The notes under the pieces: generated by a model
What the model was told of the DNA's origin: nothing
Databases searched by the model: none
The model's input: the letters and a program-made list of their open reading frames with translations, nothing else
Assembly: GCA_016946835.1 (NCBI GenBank)
Contig: JACVTC010000077.1
Coordinates: 411,001-475,000 of the forward strand
Reading direction: 5' to 3'
Source of the DNA: Neocallimastix lanati (nom. inval.)
Taxonomy: Eukaryota > Neocallimastigomycota > Neocallimastigomycetes > Neocallimastigales > Neocallimastigaceae
Length of the DNA stretch: 64,000 nucleotides
In this document: positions 22,001 to 37,000 of the stretch, in pieces
Numbering within the stretch: position 1 is the stretch's first letter
Layout of the letters: each line of letters begins with the position of its first letter
Position numbers and translations under genes: made by a program

Positions 22001-25000
22001 CTACTTGTAATCTACCGGTCTTTTCCTTTTTCTCATCCTCATCTTCACTTTCAACAAGTGCAACAAGTTCCGTTACAACTGCTTTTGTTACGTATGAAAC
22101 TTCCTCATTCTCTTCTCCAATTTTTTCATTTCCTTTACTATTAATTTTACTTTCATTATAATTTACACTTTCATTTTCACTTTCTTCATCCTCAACTGTT
22201 ATATACTCAGTAACAACTCTTTTAGTAATATGCATATCATCATTTATTTCATTCTCATTTTCACTTTCATTTTCTACAAATTCCTCTTTTTCTTTTCTAC
22301 CATTTTGTGAATTTACTTTTCTTACATATTTTACTACTCTTTTCATTAATTTCTTCTTACTTGACTCCTCTGATGGAATTTCCATTATTTCCTCATTTAC
22401 TTCACTTTCATTTTTCTTTTCATTAATATATTGTTGATTAACTATTTCATTTTCACCAGTTTTTGGATTAATTCTTTTTATATATTTAATATATCTTTTT
22501 CTATATTTCTTCTTATCTGTTTCTTCAGAAGGAACTTCTATAATTTCTTCATTTATCTCAGATATTGGTTCTTCCTTTGTATCTTCATCAAAAACAATTT
22601 CATCTTTTACGTTTACTGAAGGAATTTCTATTATCTCTTCTGTAATTTCTGAAACAGGTTTATCATTTTCCTTTTGTTCAACAACTTCCTTTTCACCAGT
22701 TATGGGGTTAATTCTTGTAATGTATTTAACAATTCTCTTTATAAATTTCTTCTTTCCTGGTTCAGAAGAAGGAACTTCAACTATTTCTTCCTTAACTTCA
22801 CTAACTGGTTCTTCAATTGGTTGTTCTTCATTTCGTTCTTCTTCAGTTGGTTTATCTTGAAGTACTACTTCTTCCTTTGGTTCAGAAGAAACTTCTTCAA
22901 CTGGAATTTCTTCAACTGGTTCTTCAATAACTTCCTTTTTACCAGTAGTTGGGTTGATTCTAGTAATGTATCTAATAATTCTCTTGATAAACTTCTTCTT
23001 ACCTGGTTCAGAAGAAGGAACTTCAACAACTTCTTCCTTAACCTCATTAACTGGTTCTTCAATTGGTTGTTCTTCAACAACTTCCTTTTCACCAGTAACT
23101 GGGTTAATTCTGGTAATGTACTTAATAATTCTCCTGATAAACTTCTTCTTACCTGGTTCTGAAGAAGGAACTTCAACTATTTCTTCCTTAACTTCACTAA
23201 CTGGTTCTTCAACTGGTTTATCTTCTAAAGTGACTGGTTGTTCTTCAATTGGTTGTTCTTCAACAACTTCTTCCTTTGGTTCAGAAGAAACTTCTTCAAC
23301 TGGCTTTTCTTCAATTGGTTTTTCTTCAATTGGTTTTTCTTCATCTTCTTCCTTTGGTTCAACTAAATCTGTAATCTTTTGAGCAAGTTTATCTAAGAAT
23401 CCTGGTTTCTTTTCACTTTCAACTGGTTTTTCTTCAGTTGGTTTTTCTTCAGCTGGTTGTTCTTCAATTACTTCTGTAACTTGTTCAACAACTGGTTTTT
23501 CTTCAATTGGTTCTTCTTTAATTGGTTTGTCTTCAAGAACAACTTCTTCCTTTGGTTCAGAAGAAACTTCTTCAACTGGAACTTCTTCAACTGGTTCCTC
23601 AACAACTTCCTTTTCACCAGTAGTTGGGTTGATTCTGGTAATGTATCTAATAATTCTCTTGATAAACTTCTTCTTACCTGGTTCAGAAGAAGGAACTTCA
23701 ACTATTTCTTCCTTAATTTCACTAACTGGTTCTTCAACTGGTTTATCTTCTAAAGTGACCGGTTGTTCTTCAATTGGTTCTTCTTCAGTTGGTTTATCTT
23801 CAAGAACTACTTCTTCCTTTGGTTCAGAAGAAACTTCTTCAACTGTAACTTCTTTAACTGGTTCCTCAACAACTTCCTTTTCACCAGTAGTTGGGTTGAT
23901 TCTGGTAATGTATTTAATAATTCTCTTGATAAACTTCTTCTTACCTGGTTCAGAAGAAGGAACTTCAACAACTTCTTCCTTAACTTCATTAACTGGTTCT
24001 TCAATTGGTTGTTCTTCAACAACTTCCTTTTCACCAGTAACTGGGTTAATTCTGGTAATGTACTTAATAATTCTCCTGATAAACTTCTTCTTACCTGGTT
24101 CTGAAGAAGGAACTTCAACTATTTCTTCCTTAACTTCACTAACTGGTTCTTCAACTGGTTTATCTTCTAAAGTGACTGGTTGTTCTTCAATTGGTTGTTC
24201 TTCAACAACTTCTTCCTTTGGTTCAGAAGAAACTTCTTCAACTGGAACCTCTTCAACTGGTTCCTCAATTGGTTGTTCTTCAATTGGTTTTTCTTCATCT
24301 TCTTCCTTTGGTTCAACTAAATCTGTAATCTTTTGAGCAAGTTTATCTAAGAATCCTGGTTTCTTTTCACTTTCAACTGGTTTTTCTTCAGTTGGTTTTT
24401 CTTCAGCTGGTTGTTCTTCAACTACTTCTGTAACTTGTTCAACAACTGGTTTTTCTTCAATTGGTTCTTCTTTAATTGGTTTGTCTTCAAGAACAACTTC
24501 TTCCTTTGGTTCAGAAGAAACTTCTTCAACTGGAACTTCTTCAACTGGTTCCTCAACAACTTCCTTTTCACCAGTAGTTGGGTTGATTCTGGTAATGTAT
24601 CTAATAATTCTCTTGATAAACTTCTTCTTACCTGGTTCAGAAGAAGGAACTTCAACTATTTCTTCCTTAATTTCACTAACTGGTTCTTCAACTGGTTTAT
24701 CTTCTAAAGTGACCGGTTGTTCTTCAATTGGTTCTTCTTCAGTTGGTTTATCTTCAAGAACTACTTCTTCCTTTGGTTCAGAAGAAACTTCTTCAACTGT
24801 AACTTCTTTAACTGGTTCCTCAACAACTTCCTTTTCACCAGTAGTTGGGTTGATTCTGGTAATGTATTTAATAATTCTCTTGATAAACTTCTTCTTACCT
24901 GGTTCAGAAGAAGGAACTTCAACAACTTCTTCCTTAACTTCATTAACTGGTTCTTCAATTGGTTGTTCTTCAACAACTTCCTTTTCACCAGTAACTGGGT

Positions 25001-28000
25001 TAATTCTGGTAATGTACTTAATAATTCTCTTGATAAACTTCTTCTTTCCAGGTTCTGAAGAAGGAACTTCAACTATTTCTTCCTTAACTTCACTAACTGG
25101 TTCTTCAACTGGTTTATCGTCTAAGGTGACTGGTTGTTCTTCAATTGGTTGTTCCTCAATTGGTTGTTCTTCAACAACTTCTTCCTTTGGTTCAGAAGAA
25201 ACTTCTTCAACTGGCTTTTCTTCAATTGGTTTTTCTTCAATTGGTTTTTCTTCATCTTCTTCCTTTGGTTCAACTAAATCTGTAATCTTTTGAGCAAGTT
25301 TATCTAAGAATCCTGGCTTCTTTTCACTTTCAACTGGTTTTTCTTCAGTTGGTTTTTCTTCAACTGGTTGTTCTTCAACTACTTCTGTAACTTGTTCAAC
25401 AACTGGTTGTTCTTCAATTGGTTCTTCTTCAGTTGGTTTATCTTCAAGAACTACTTCTTCCTTTGGTTCAGAAGAAACTTCTTCAACTGGAACTTCTTCA
25501 ACTGGTTCCTCAACAACTTCCTTTTCACCAGTAGTTGGGTTGATTCTGGTAATGTATTTAATAATTCTCTTGATAAACTTCTTCTTACCTGGTTCAGAAG
25601 AAGGAACTTCAACAACTTCTTCTTTAACTTCATTAATTGGTTCTTCAATTGGTTGTTCTTCAATAACTTCCTTTTCACCAGTAACTGGATTAATTCTGGT
25701 AATATATTTAATTATTCTCTTGATAAACTTCTTCTTTCCTGGTTCTGAAGAAGGAACTTCAACTATTTCTTCTTTAACTTCACTAACTGGTTCTTCAACT
25801 GGTTTATCGTCTAAGGTGACTGGTTGTTCTTCAATTGGTTGTTCCTCAACAACTTCTGTAACTTGTTCAACAACTGGTTTTTCTTCAATTGGTTCTTCTT
25901 CAGTTGGTTTATCTTCAAGAATTATTTCTTCCTTTGGTTCAGAAGAAACTTCTTCAACTGGAACTTTTTCAACTGGAACTTCTTCAACTGGTTCTTCAAT
26001 TGGTTGTTCTTCAACAACTTCCTTTTCACCAGTAACTGGATTAATTCTGGTAATAAACTTAATAATTCTCTTGATAAACTTCTTCTTTCCTGGTTCTGAA
26101 GAAGGAACTTCAACTATTTCTTCCTTAACTTCACTAACAGGTTCTTCAACTGGTTTATCTTCTATGATGACTGGTTGTTCTTCAATTGGTTGTTCTTCAA
26201 TTGGTTGTTCTTCAATTGGTTGTTCTTCAACAACTTCTTCCTTTGGCTCAGAAGAAACTTCTTCAACTGGCTTTTCTTCAATTGGTTTTTCTTCAATTGG
26301 TTTTTCTTCAATTGGTTTTTCTTCATCTTCTTCCTTTGGTTCAACTAAATCTGTAATCTTTTGAGCAAGTTTATCTAAGAATCCTGGTTTCTTTTCACTT
26401 TCAACTGGTTTTTCTTCAATCGGTTTTTCTTCAGCTGGTTGTTCTTCAACTACTTCTGTAATTTGTTCAACAACTGGTTTTTCTTCAATTGGTTCCTCTT
26501 CAGATGGTTTGTCTTCAAGAACAACTTCTTCCTTTGGTTCAGAAGAAACTTCTTCAACTGGAACTTCTTCAACTGGTTCCTCAACAACTTCCTTTTCACC
26601 AGTAGTTGGGTTGATTCTGGTAATGTATTTAATAATTCTCTTGATAAACTTCTTCTTACCTGGTTCAGAAGAAGGAACTTCAACAACTTCTTCCTTAACC
26701 TCATTAACTGGTTCTTCAATTGGTTGTTCTTCAACAACTTCCTTTTCACCAGTAACTGGATTAATTCTGGTAATGTACTTAATAATTCTCTTGATAAACT
26801 TCTTCTTTCCTGGTTCTGAAGAAGGAACTTCAACTATTTCTTCCTTAACTTCACTAACTGGTTCTTCAACTGATTTATCTTCTAAAGTGACTGGTTGTTC
26901 TTCAATTGGTTGTTCTTCAATTGGTTGTTCTTCAACAACTTCTTCCTTTGGTTCAGAAGAAACTTCTTCAACTGGCTTTTCTTCAATTGGTTTTTCTTCA
27001 ATTGGTTTTTCTTCATCTTCTTCCTTTGGTTCAACTAAATCTGTAATCTTTTGAGCAAGTTTATCTAAGAATCCTGGCTTCTTTTCACTTTCAACTGGTT
27101 TTTCTTCAGTTGGTTTTTCTTCAACAACTTCTGTAACTTGTTCAACAACTGGTTTTTCTTCAATTGGTTCTTCTTCAGTTGGTTTATCTTCAAGAACTAC
27201 TTCTTCCTTTGGTTCAGAAGAAACTTCTTCAACTGGAACTTCTTCAACTGGTTCCTCAACAACTTCCTTTTCACCAGTAGTTGGGTTGATTCTGGTAATG
27301 TATTTAATAATTCTCTTGATAAACTTCTTCTTACCTGGTTCAGAAGAAGGAACTTCAACAACTTCTTCCTTAACCTCATTAACTGGTTCTTCAATTGGTT
27401 GTTCTTCAACAACTTCCTTTTCACCAGTAACTGGGTTAATTCTGGTAATGTACTTAATAATTCTCTTGATAAACTTCTTCTTTCCTGGTTCTGAAGAAGG
27501 AACTTCAACTATTTCTTCCTTAACTTCACTAACTGGTTCTTCAACTGGTTTATCGTCTAAGGTGACTGGTTGTTCTTCAATTGGTTGTTCTTCAACAACT
27601 TCTGTAACTTGTTCAACAACTGGTTTTTCTTCAATTGGTTCTTCTTCAGTTGGTTTATCTTCAATAATTTCTTCCTCCTTTGGTTCAGAAGAAACTTCTT
27701 CAACTGGAACTTCTTCAACTGGAACTTCTTCAACTGGTTCTTCAATTGGTTGTTCTTCAACAACTTCCTTTTCACCAGTAACTGGGTTAATTCTGGTAAT
27801 GTACTTAATAATTCTCTTGATAAACTTCTTCTTACCTGGTTCTGAAGAAGGAATTTCAACTATTTCTTCCTTAACTTCACTAACTGGTTCTTCAATTGGT
27901 TGTTCTTCAACAACTTCTTCCTTTGGTTCAGAAGAAACTTCTTCAACTGGCTTTTCTTCAATTGGTTTTTCTTCGTCTTCATCCTTTGGTTCAACTAAAT

Positions 28001-31000
28001 CTGTAATCTTTTGAGCAAGTTTATCTAAGAAGCCTGGTTTCTTTTCACTTTCAACTGGTTTTTCTTCAGTTGGTTTTTCTTCAACAACTTTTGTAACTTG
28101 TTCAACAACTGGTTTTTCTTCAATTGGTTCTTCTTCAGTTGGTTTGTCTTCAAGAACTACTTCTTCCTTTGGTTCAGAAGAAACTTCTTCAACTGGAACT
28201 TCTTCAACTGGTTCCTCAACAACTTCCTTTTCACCAGTAGTTGGGTTGATTCTGGTAATGTATTTAATAATTCTCTTGATAAACTTCTTCTTACCTGGTT
28301 CAGAAGAAGGAACTTCAACAACTTCTTCCTTAACCTCATTAACTGGTTCTTCAATTGGTTGTTCTTCAACAACTTCCTTTTCACCAGTAACTGGATTAAT
28401 TCTGGTAATGTACTTAATAATTCTCTTGATAAACTTCTTCTTTCCTGGTTCTGAAGAAGGAACTTCAACTATTTCTTCCTTAACTTCACTAACTGGTTCT
28501 TCAACTGATTTATCTTCTAAAGTGACTGGTTGTTCTTCAATTGGTTGTTCTTCAATTGGTTGTTCTTCAACAACTTCTTCCTTTGGTTCAGAAGAAACTT
28601 CTTCAACTGGAACCTCTTCAACTGGTTCCTCAATTGGTTGTTCTTCAATTGGATTTTCTTCATCTTCTTCCTTTGGTTCAACTAAATCTGTAATCTTCTG
28701 AGCAAGTTTATCTAAGAATCCTGGCTTCTTTTCACTTTCAACTGGTTTTTCTTCAGTTGGTTTTTCTTCAACTGGTTGTTCTTCAACTACTTCTGCAACT
28801 TGTTCAACAACTGGTTGTTCTTCAATTGGTTCTTCTTCAGTTGGTTTATCTTCAAGAACTACTTCTTCCTTTGGTTCAGAAGAAACTTCTTCAACTGGAA
28901 CTTCTTCAACTGGAACTTCTTCAACTGGTTCCTCAACAACTTCCTTTTCACCAGTAGTTGGGTTGATTCTGGTAATGTATCTAATAATTCTCTTGATAAA
29001 CTTCTTCTTACCTGGTTCAGAAGAAGGAACTTCAACAACTTCTTCCTTAACCTCATTAACTGGTTCTTCAATTGGTTGTTCTTCAACAACTTCCTTTTCA
29101 CCAGTAACTGGGTTAATTCTGGTAATGTACTTAATAATTCTCTTGATAAACTTCTTCTTTCCTGGTTCTGAAGAAGGAACTTCAACTATTTCCTCCTTAA
29201 CTTCACTAACTGGTTCTTCAACTGGTTTATCTTCTAAGATGACTGGTTGTTCTTCAATTGGTTGTTCTTCAATAACTTCTTCCTTTGGTTCAGAAGAAAC
29301 TTCTTCAACTGGCTTTTCTTCAATTGGTTTTTCTTCAATTGGTTTTTCTTCATCTTCTTCCTTTGGTTCAACTAAATCTGTAATCTTTTGAGCAAGTTTA
29401 TCTAAGAATCCTGGCTTCTTTTCACTTTCAACTGGTTTTTCTTCAGTTGGTTTTTCTTCAACAACTTCTGTAACTTGTTCAACAACTGGTTGTTCTTCAA
29501 TTGGTTCTTCTTCAGTTGGTTTATCTTCAAGAACTACTTCTTCCTTTGGTTCAGAAGAAACTTCTTCAACTGGAACTTCTTCAACTGGTTCCTCAACAAC
29601 TTCCTTTTCACCAGTAGTTGGGTTGATTCTGGTAATGTATTTAATAATTCTCTTGATAAACTTCTTCTTACCTGGTTCAGAAGAAGGAACTTCAACAACT
29701 TCTTCTTTAACTTCATTAACTGGTTCTTCAATTGGTTGTTCTTCAACAACTTCCTTTTCACCAGTAACTGGGTTAATTCTGGTAATGTACTTAATAATTC
29801 TCTTGATAAACTTCTTCTTTCCTGGTTCTGAAGAAGGAACTTCAACTATTTCTTCTTTAACTTCACTAACTGGTTCTTCAACTGGTTTATCGTCTAAGGT
29901 GACTGGTTGTTCTTCAATTGGTTGTTCCTCAATTGGTTGTTCTTCAACAACTTCTTCCTTTGGTTCAGAAGAAACTTCTTCAACTGGCTTTTCTTCAATT
30001 GGTTTTTCTTCAATTGGTTTTTCTTCATCTTCTTCCTTTGGTTCAACTAAATCTGTAATCTTTTGAGCAAGTTTATCTAAGAATCCTGGCTTCTTTTCAC
30101 TTTCAACTGGTTTTTCTTCAGTTGGTTTTTCTTCAACTGGTTGTTCTTCAACTACTTCTGTAACTTGTTCAACAACTGGTTGTTCTTCAATTGGTTCTTC
30201 TTCAGTTGGTTTATCTTCAAGAACTACTTCTTCCTTTGGTTCAGAAGAAACTTCTTCAACTGGAACTTCTTCAACTGGTTCCTCAACAACTTCCTTTTCA
30301 CCAGTAGTTGGGTTGATTCTGGTAATGTATTTAATAATTCTCTTGATAAACTTCTTCTTACCTGGTTCAGAAGAAGGAACTTCAACAACTTCTTCTTTAA
30401 CTTCATTAACTGGTTCTTCAATTGGTTGTTCTTCAATAACTTCCTTTTCACCAGTAACTGGATTAATTCTGGTAATATATTTAATTATTCTCTTGATAAA
30501 CTTCTTCTTTCCTGGTTCTGAAGAAGGAACTTCAACTATTTCTTCTTTAACTTCACTAACTGGTTCTTCAACTGGTTTATCGTCTAAGGTGACTGGTTGT
30601 TCTTCAATTGGTTGTTCCTCAACAACTTCTGTAACTTGTTCAACAACTGGTTTTTCTTCAATTGGTTCTTCTTCAGTTGGTTTATCTTCAAGAATTATTT
30701 CTTCCTTTGGTTCAGAAGAAACTTCTTCAACTGGAACTTTTTCAACTGGAACTTCTTCAACTGGTTCTTCAATTGGTTGTTCTTCAACAACTTCCTTTTC
30801 ACCAGTAACTGGATTAATTCTGGTAATATACTTAATAATTCTCTTGATAAACTTCTTCTTTCCTGGTTCTGAAGAAGGAACTTCAACTATTTCTTCCTTA
30901 ACTTCACTAACAGGTTCTTCAACTGGTTTATCTTCTATGATGACTGGTTGTTCTTCAATTGGTTGTTCTTCAATTGGTTGTTCTTCAATTGGTTGTTCTT

Positions 31001-34000
31001 CAACAACTTCTTCCTTTGGCTCAGAAGAAACTTCTTCAACTGGCTTTTCTTCAATTGGTTTTTCTTCAATTGGTTTTTCTTCAATTGGTTTTTCTTCATC
31101 TTCTTCCTTTGGTTCAACTAAATCTGTAATCTTTTGAGCAAGTTTATCTAAGAATCCTGGTTTCTTTTCACTTTCAACTGGTTTTTCTTCAATCGGTTTT
31201 TCTTCAGCTGGTTGTTCTTCAACTACTTCTGTAATTTGTTCAACAACTGGTTTTTCTTCAATTGGTTCCTCTTCAGATGGTTTGTCTTCAAGAACAACTT
31301 CTTCCTTTGGTTCAGAAGAAACTTCTTCAACTGGAACTTCTTCAACTGGTTCCTCAACAACTTCCTTTTCACCAGTAGTTGGGTTGATTCTGGTAATGTA
31401 TTTAATAATTCTCTTGATAAACTTCTTCTTACCTGGTTCAGAAGAAGGAACTTCAACAACTTCTTCCTTAACCTCATTAACTGGTTCTTCAATTGGTTGT
31501 TCTTCAACAACTTCCTTTTCACCAGTAACTGGATTAATTCTGGTAATGTACTTAATAATTCTCTTGATAAACTTCTTCTTTCCTGGTTCTGAAGAAGGAA
31601 CTTCAACTATTTCTTCCTTAACTTCACTAACTGGTTCTTCAACTGATTTATCTTCTAAAGTGACTGGTTGTTCTTCAATTGGTTGTTCTTCAATTGGTTG
31701 TTCTTCAATTGGTTGTTCTTCAACAACTTCTTCCTTTGGTTCAGAAGAAACTTCTTCAACTGGCTTTTCTTCAATTGGTTTTTCTTCAATTGGTTTTTCT
31801 TCATCTTCTTCCTTTGGTTCAACTAAATCTGTAATCTTTTGAGCAAGTTTATCTAAGAATCCTGGCTTCTTTTCACTTTCAACTGGTTTTTCTTCAGTTG
31901 GTTTTTCTTCAACAACTTCTGTAACTTGTTCAACAACTGGTTGTTCTTCAATTGGTTCTTCTTCAGTTGGTTTATCTTCAAGAACTACTTCTTCCTTTGG
32001 TTCAGAAGAAACTTCTTCAACTGGAACTTCTTCAACTGGTTCCTCAACAACTTCCTTTTCACCAGTAGTTGGGTTGATTCTGGTAATGTATTTAATAATT
32101 CTCTTGATAAACTTCTTCTTACCTGGTTCAGAAGAAGGAACTTCAACAACTTCTTCCTTAACCTCATTAACTGGTTCTTCAATTGGTTGTTCTTCAACAA
32201 CTTCCTTTTCACCAGTAACTGGGTTAATTCTGGTAATGTACTTAATAATTCTCTTGATAAACTTCTTCTTTCCTGGTTCTGAAGAAGGAATTTCAACTAT
32301 TTCTTCCTTAACTTCACTAACTGGTTCTTCAATTGGTTGTTCTTCAACAACTTCTTCCTTTGGTTCCGAAGAAACTTCTTCAACTGGCTTTTCTTCAATT
32401 GGTTTTTCTTCGTCTTCATCCTTTGGTTCAACTAAATCTGTAATCTTTTGAGCAAGTTTATCTAAGAAGCCTGGTTTCTTTTCACTTTCAACTGGTTTTT
32501 CTTCAGTTGGTTTTTCTTCAACAACTTTTGTAACTTGTTCAACAACTGGTTTTTCTTCAATTGGTTCTTCTTCAGTTGGTTTATCTTCAAGAACTACTTC
32601 TTCCTTTGGTTCAGAAGAAACTTCTTCAACTGGAACTTCTTCAACTGGTTCCTCAACAACTTCCTTTTCACCAGTAGTTGGGTTGATTCTGGTAATGTAT
32701 TTAATAATTCTCTTGATAAACTTCTTCTTACCTGGTTCAGAAGAAGGAACTTCAACAACTTCTTCCTTAACCTCATTAACTGGTTCTTCAATTGGTTGTT
32801 CTTCAACAACTTCCTTTTCACCAGTAACTGGGTTAATTCTGGTAATGTACTTAATAATTCTCTTGATAAACTTCTTCTTTCCTGGTTCTGAAGAAGGAAC
32901 TTCAACTATTTCTTCCTTAACTTCACTAACTGGTTCTTCAACTGATTTATCTTCTAAAGTGACTGGTTGTTCTTCAATTGGTTGTTCTTCAATTGGTTGT
33001 TCTTCAACAACTTCTTCCTTTGGTTCAGAAGAAACTTCTTCAACTGGCTTTTCTTCAATTGGTTTTTCTTCAATTGGTTTTTCTTCATCTTCTTCCTTTG
33101 GTTCAACTAAATCTGTAATCTTCTGAGCAAGTTTATCTAAGAATCCTGGCTTCTTTTCACTTTCAACTGGTTTTTCTTCAGTTGGTTTTTCTTCAACAAC
33201 TTTTGTAACTTGTTCAACAACTGGTTTTTCTTCAATTGGTTCTTCTTCAGTTGGTTTGTCTTCAAGAACTACTTCTTCCTTTGGTTCAGAAGAAACTTCT
33301 TCAACTGGAACTTCTTCAACTGGTTCCTCAACAACTTCCTTTTCACCAGTAGTTGGGTTGATTCTGGTAATGTATTTAATAATTCTCTTGATAAACTTCT
33401 TCTTACCTGGTTCAGAAGAAGGAACTTCAACAACTTCTTCTTTAACTTCATTAACTGGTTCTTCAATTGGTTGTTCTTCAACAACTTCCTTTTCACCAGT
33501 AACTGGGTTAATTCTGGTAATGTACTTAATAATTCTCTTGATAAACTTCTTCTTTCCTGGTTCTGAAGAAGGAACTTCAACTATTTCTTCCTTAACTTCA
33601 CTAACTGGTTCTTCAACTGGTTTATCGTCTAAGGTGACTGGTTGTTCTTCAATTGGTTGTTCTTCAACAACTTCTGTAACTTGTTCAACAACTGGTTTTT
33701 CTTCAATTGGTTCTTCTTCAGTTGGTTTATCTTCAAGAATTTCTTCTTCCTTTGGTTCAGAAGAAACTTCTTCAACTGGAACTTCTTCAACTGGAACTTC
33801 TTCAACTGGTTCTTCAATTGGTTGTTCTTCAACAACTTCCTTTTCACCAGTAACTGGATTAATTCTGGTTATATACTTAATAATTCTCTTGATAAACTTC
33901 TTCTTACCTGGTTCTGAAGAAGGAATTTCAACTATTTCTTCCTTAACTTCACTAACTGGTTCTTCAATTGGTTTTTCTTCAACAACTTCTTCCTTTGGTT

Positions 34001-37000
34001 CAGAAGAAACTTCTTCAACTGGCTTTTCTTCAACTGGCTTTTCTTCAATTGGTTTTTCTTCGTCTTCTTCCTTTGGTTCAACTAAATCTGTAATCTTTTG
34101 AGCAAGTTTATCTAAGAAGCCTGGTTTCTTTTCACTTTCAACTGGTTTTTCTTCAGTTGGTTTTTCTTCAACAACTTTTGTAACTTGTTCAACAACTGGT
34201 TTTTCTTCAATTGGTTCTTCTTCAGTTGGTTTGTCTTCAAGAACTACTTCTTCCTTTGGTTCAGAAGAAACTTCTTCAACTGGAACTTCTTCAACTGGTT
34301 CCTCAACAACTTCCTTTTCACCAGTAGTTGGGTTGATTCTGGTAATGTATTTAATAATTCTCTTGATAAACTTCTTCTTACCTGGTTCAGAAGAATGAAC
34401 TTCAACAACTTCTTCCTTAACCTCATTAACTGGTTCTTCAATTGGTTGTTCTTCAACAACTTCCTTTTCACCAGTAACTGGGTTAATTCTGGTAATGTAC
34501 TTAATAATTCTCTTGATAAACTTCTTCTTTCCTGGTTCTGAAGAAGGAACTTCAACTATTTCTTCCTTAACTTCACTAACTGGTTCTTCAACTGGTTTAT
34601 CGTCTAAGGTGACTGGTTGTTCTTCAATTGGTTGTTCTTCAACAACTTCTGTAACTTGTTCAACAACTGGTTTTTCTTCAATTGGTTCTTCTTCAGTTGG
34701 TTTATCTTCAAGAATTTCTTCTTCCTTTGGTTCAGAAGAAACTTCTTCAACTGGAACTTCTTCAACTGGAACTTCTTCAACTGATTCTTCAATTGGTTGT
34801 TCTTCAACAACTTCCTTTTCACCAGTAACTGGATTAATTCTGGTAATATACTTAATAATTCTCTTGATAAACTTCTTCTTACCTGGTTCTGAAGAAGGAA
34901 TTTCAACTATTTCTTCCTTAACTTCACTAACTGGTTCTTCAATTGGTTGTTCTTCAACAACTTCTTCCTTTGGTTCAGAAGAAACTTCTTCAACTGGCTT
35001 TTCTTCAATTGGTTTTTCTTCAATTGGTTTTTCTTCATATTCTTCCTTTGGTTCAACTAAATCTGTAATCTTTTGAGCAAGTTTATCTAAGAATCCTGGC
35101 TTCTTTTCACTTTCAACTGGTTTATCCTCAGTTGGTTTTTCTTCAACAACTTTTGTAACTTGTTCAACAACTGGTTGTTCTTCAATTGGTTCTTCTTCAG
35201 TTGGTTTATCTTCAAGAACTACTTCTTCCTTTGGTTCAGAAGAAACTTCTTCAACTGGAACTTCTTCAACTGGTTCCTCAACAACTTCCTTTTCACCAGT
35301 AGTTGGGTTGATTCTGGTAATGTATTTAATAATTCTCTTGATAAACTTCTTCTTACCTGGTTCAGAAGAAGGAACTTCAACAACTTCTTCTTTAACCTCA
35401 TTAACTGGTTCTTCAATTGGTTGTTCTTCAACAACTTCCTTTTCACCAGTAACTGGATTAATTCTGGTAATATACTTAATAATTCTCTTGATAAACTTCT
35501 TCTTTCCTGGTTCTGAAGAAGGAACTTCAACTATTTCTTCCTTAACTTCACTAACTGGTTCTTCAACTGATTTATCTTCTAAAGTGACTGGTTGTTCTTC
35601 AATTGATTGTTCTTCAATTGGTTGTTCTTCAACAACTTCTTCCTTTGGTTCAGAAGAAACTTCTTCAACTGGCTTTTCTTCAATTGGTTTTTCTTCAATT
35701 GGTTTTTCTTCATCTTCTTCATTTGGTTCAACTAAATCTGTAATCTTTTGAGCAAGTTTATCTAAGAATCCTGGCTTCTTTTCACTTTCAACTGGTTTTT
35801 CTTCAGTTGGTTTTTCTTCAACAACTTCTGTAACTTGTTCAACAACTGGTTGTTCTTCAATTGGTTCTTCTTCAGTTGGTTTATCTTCAAGAACTACTTC
35901 TTCCTTTGGTTCAGAAGAAACTTCTTCAACTGGAACTTCTTCAACTGGTTCCTCAACAACTTCCTTTTCACCAGTAGTTGGGTTGATTCTGGTAATGTAT
36001 TTAATAATTCTCTTGATAAACTTCTTCTTACCTGGTTCAGAAGAAGGAACTTCAACAACTTCTTCTTTAACTTCATTAACTGGTTCTTCAATTGGTTGTT
36101 CTTCAACAACTTCCTTTTCACCAGTAACTGGATTAATTCTGGTAATATACTTAATAATTCTCTTGATAAACTTCTTCTTACCTGGTTCTGAAGAAGGAAT
36201 TTCAACTATTTCTTCCTTAACTTCACTAACTGGTTCTTCAACTGATTTATCTTCTAAAGTGACTGGTTGTTCTTCAATTGGTTGTTCTTCAACAACTTCT
36301 TCCTTTGGTTCAGAAGAAACTTCTTCAACTGGCTTTTCTTCAATTGATTTTTCTTCAATTGGTTTTTCTTCAATTGGTTTTTCTTCAATTGGTTTTTCTT
36401 CGTCTTCTTCCTTTGGTTCAACTAAATCTGTAATCTTTTGAGCAAGTTTATCTAAGAAGCCTGGTTTCTTTTCACTTTCAACTGGTTTTTCTTCAGTTGG
36501 TTTTTCTTCAACAACTTCTGTAACTTGTTCAACAACTGGTTGTTCTTCAATTGGTTTATCTTCAAGAACTACTTCTTCCTTTGGTTCAGAAGAAACTTCT
36601 TCAACTGGAACTTCTTCAACTGGTTCCTCAACAACTTCCTTTTCACCAGTAGTTGGGTTGATTTTGGTAATGTATTTAATAATTCTCTTGATAAACTTCT
36701 TCTTACCTGGTTCAGAAGAAGGAACTTCAACAACTTCTTCCTTAACTTCATTAACTGGTTCTTCAATTGGTTGTTCTTCAACAACTTCCTTTTCACCAGT
36801 AACTGGGTTAATTCTGGTAATATACTTAATAATTCTCTTGATAAACTTCTTCTTTCCTGGTTCTGAAGAAGGAACTTCAACTATTTCTTCCTTAACTTCA
36901 CTAACTGGTTCTTCAACTGATTTATCTTCTAAAGTGACTGGTTGTTCTTCAATTGGTTGTTCTTCAGTTGGTTTATCTTCAAGAATTACTTCTTCCTTTG

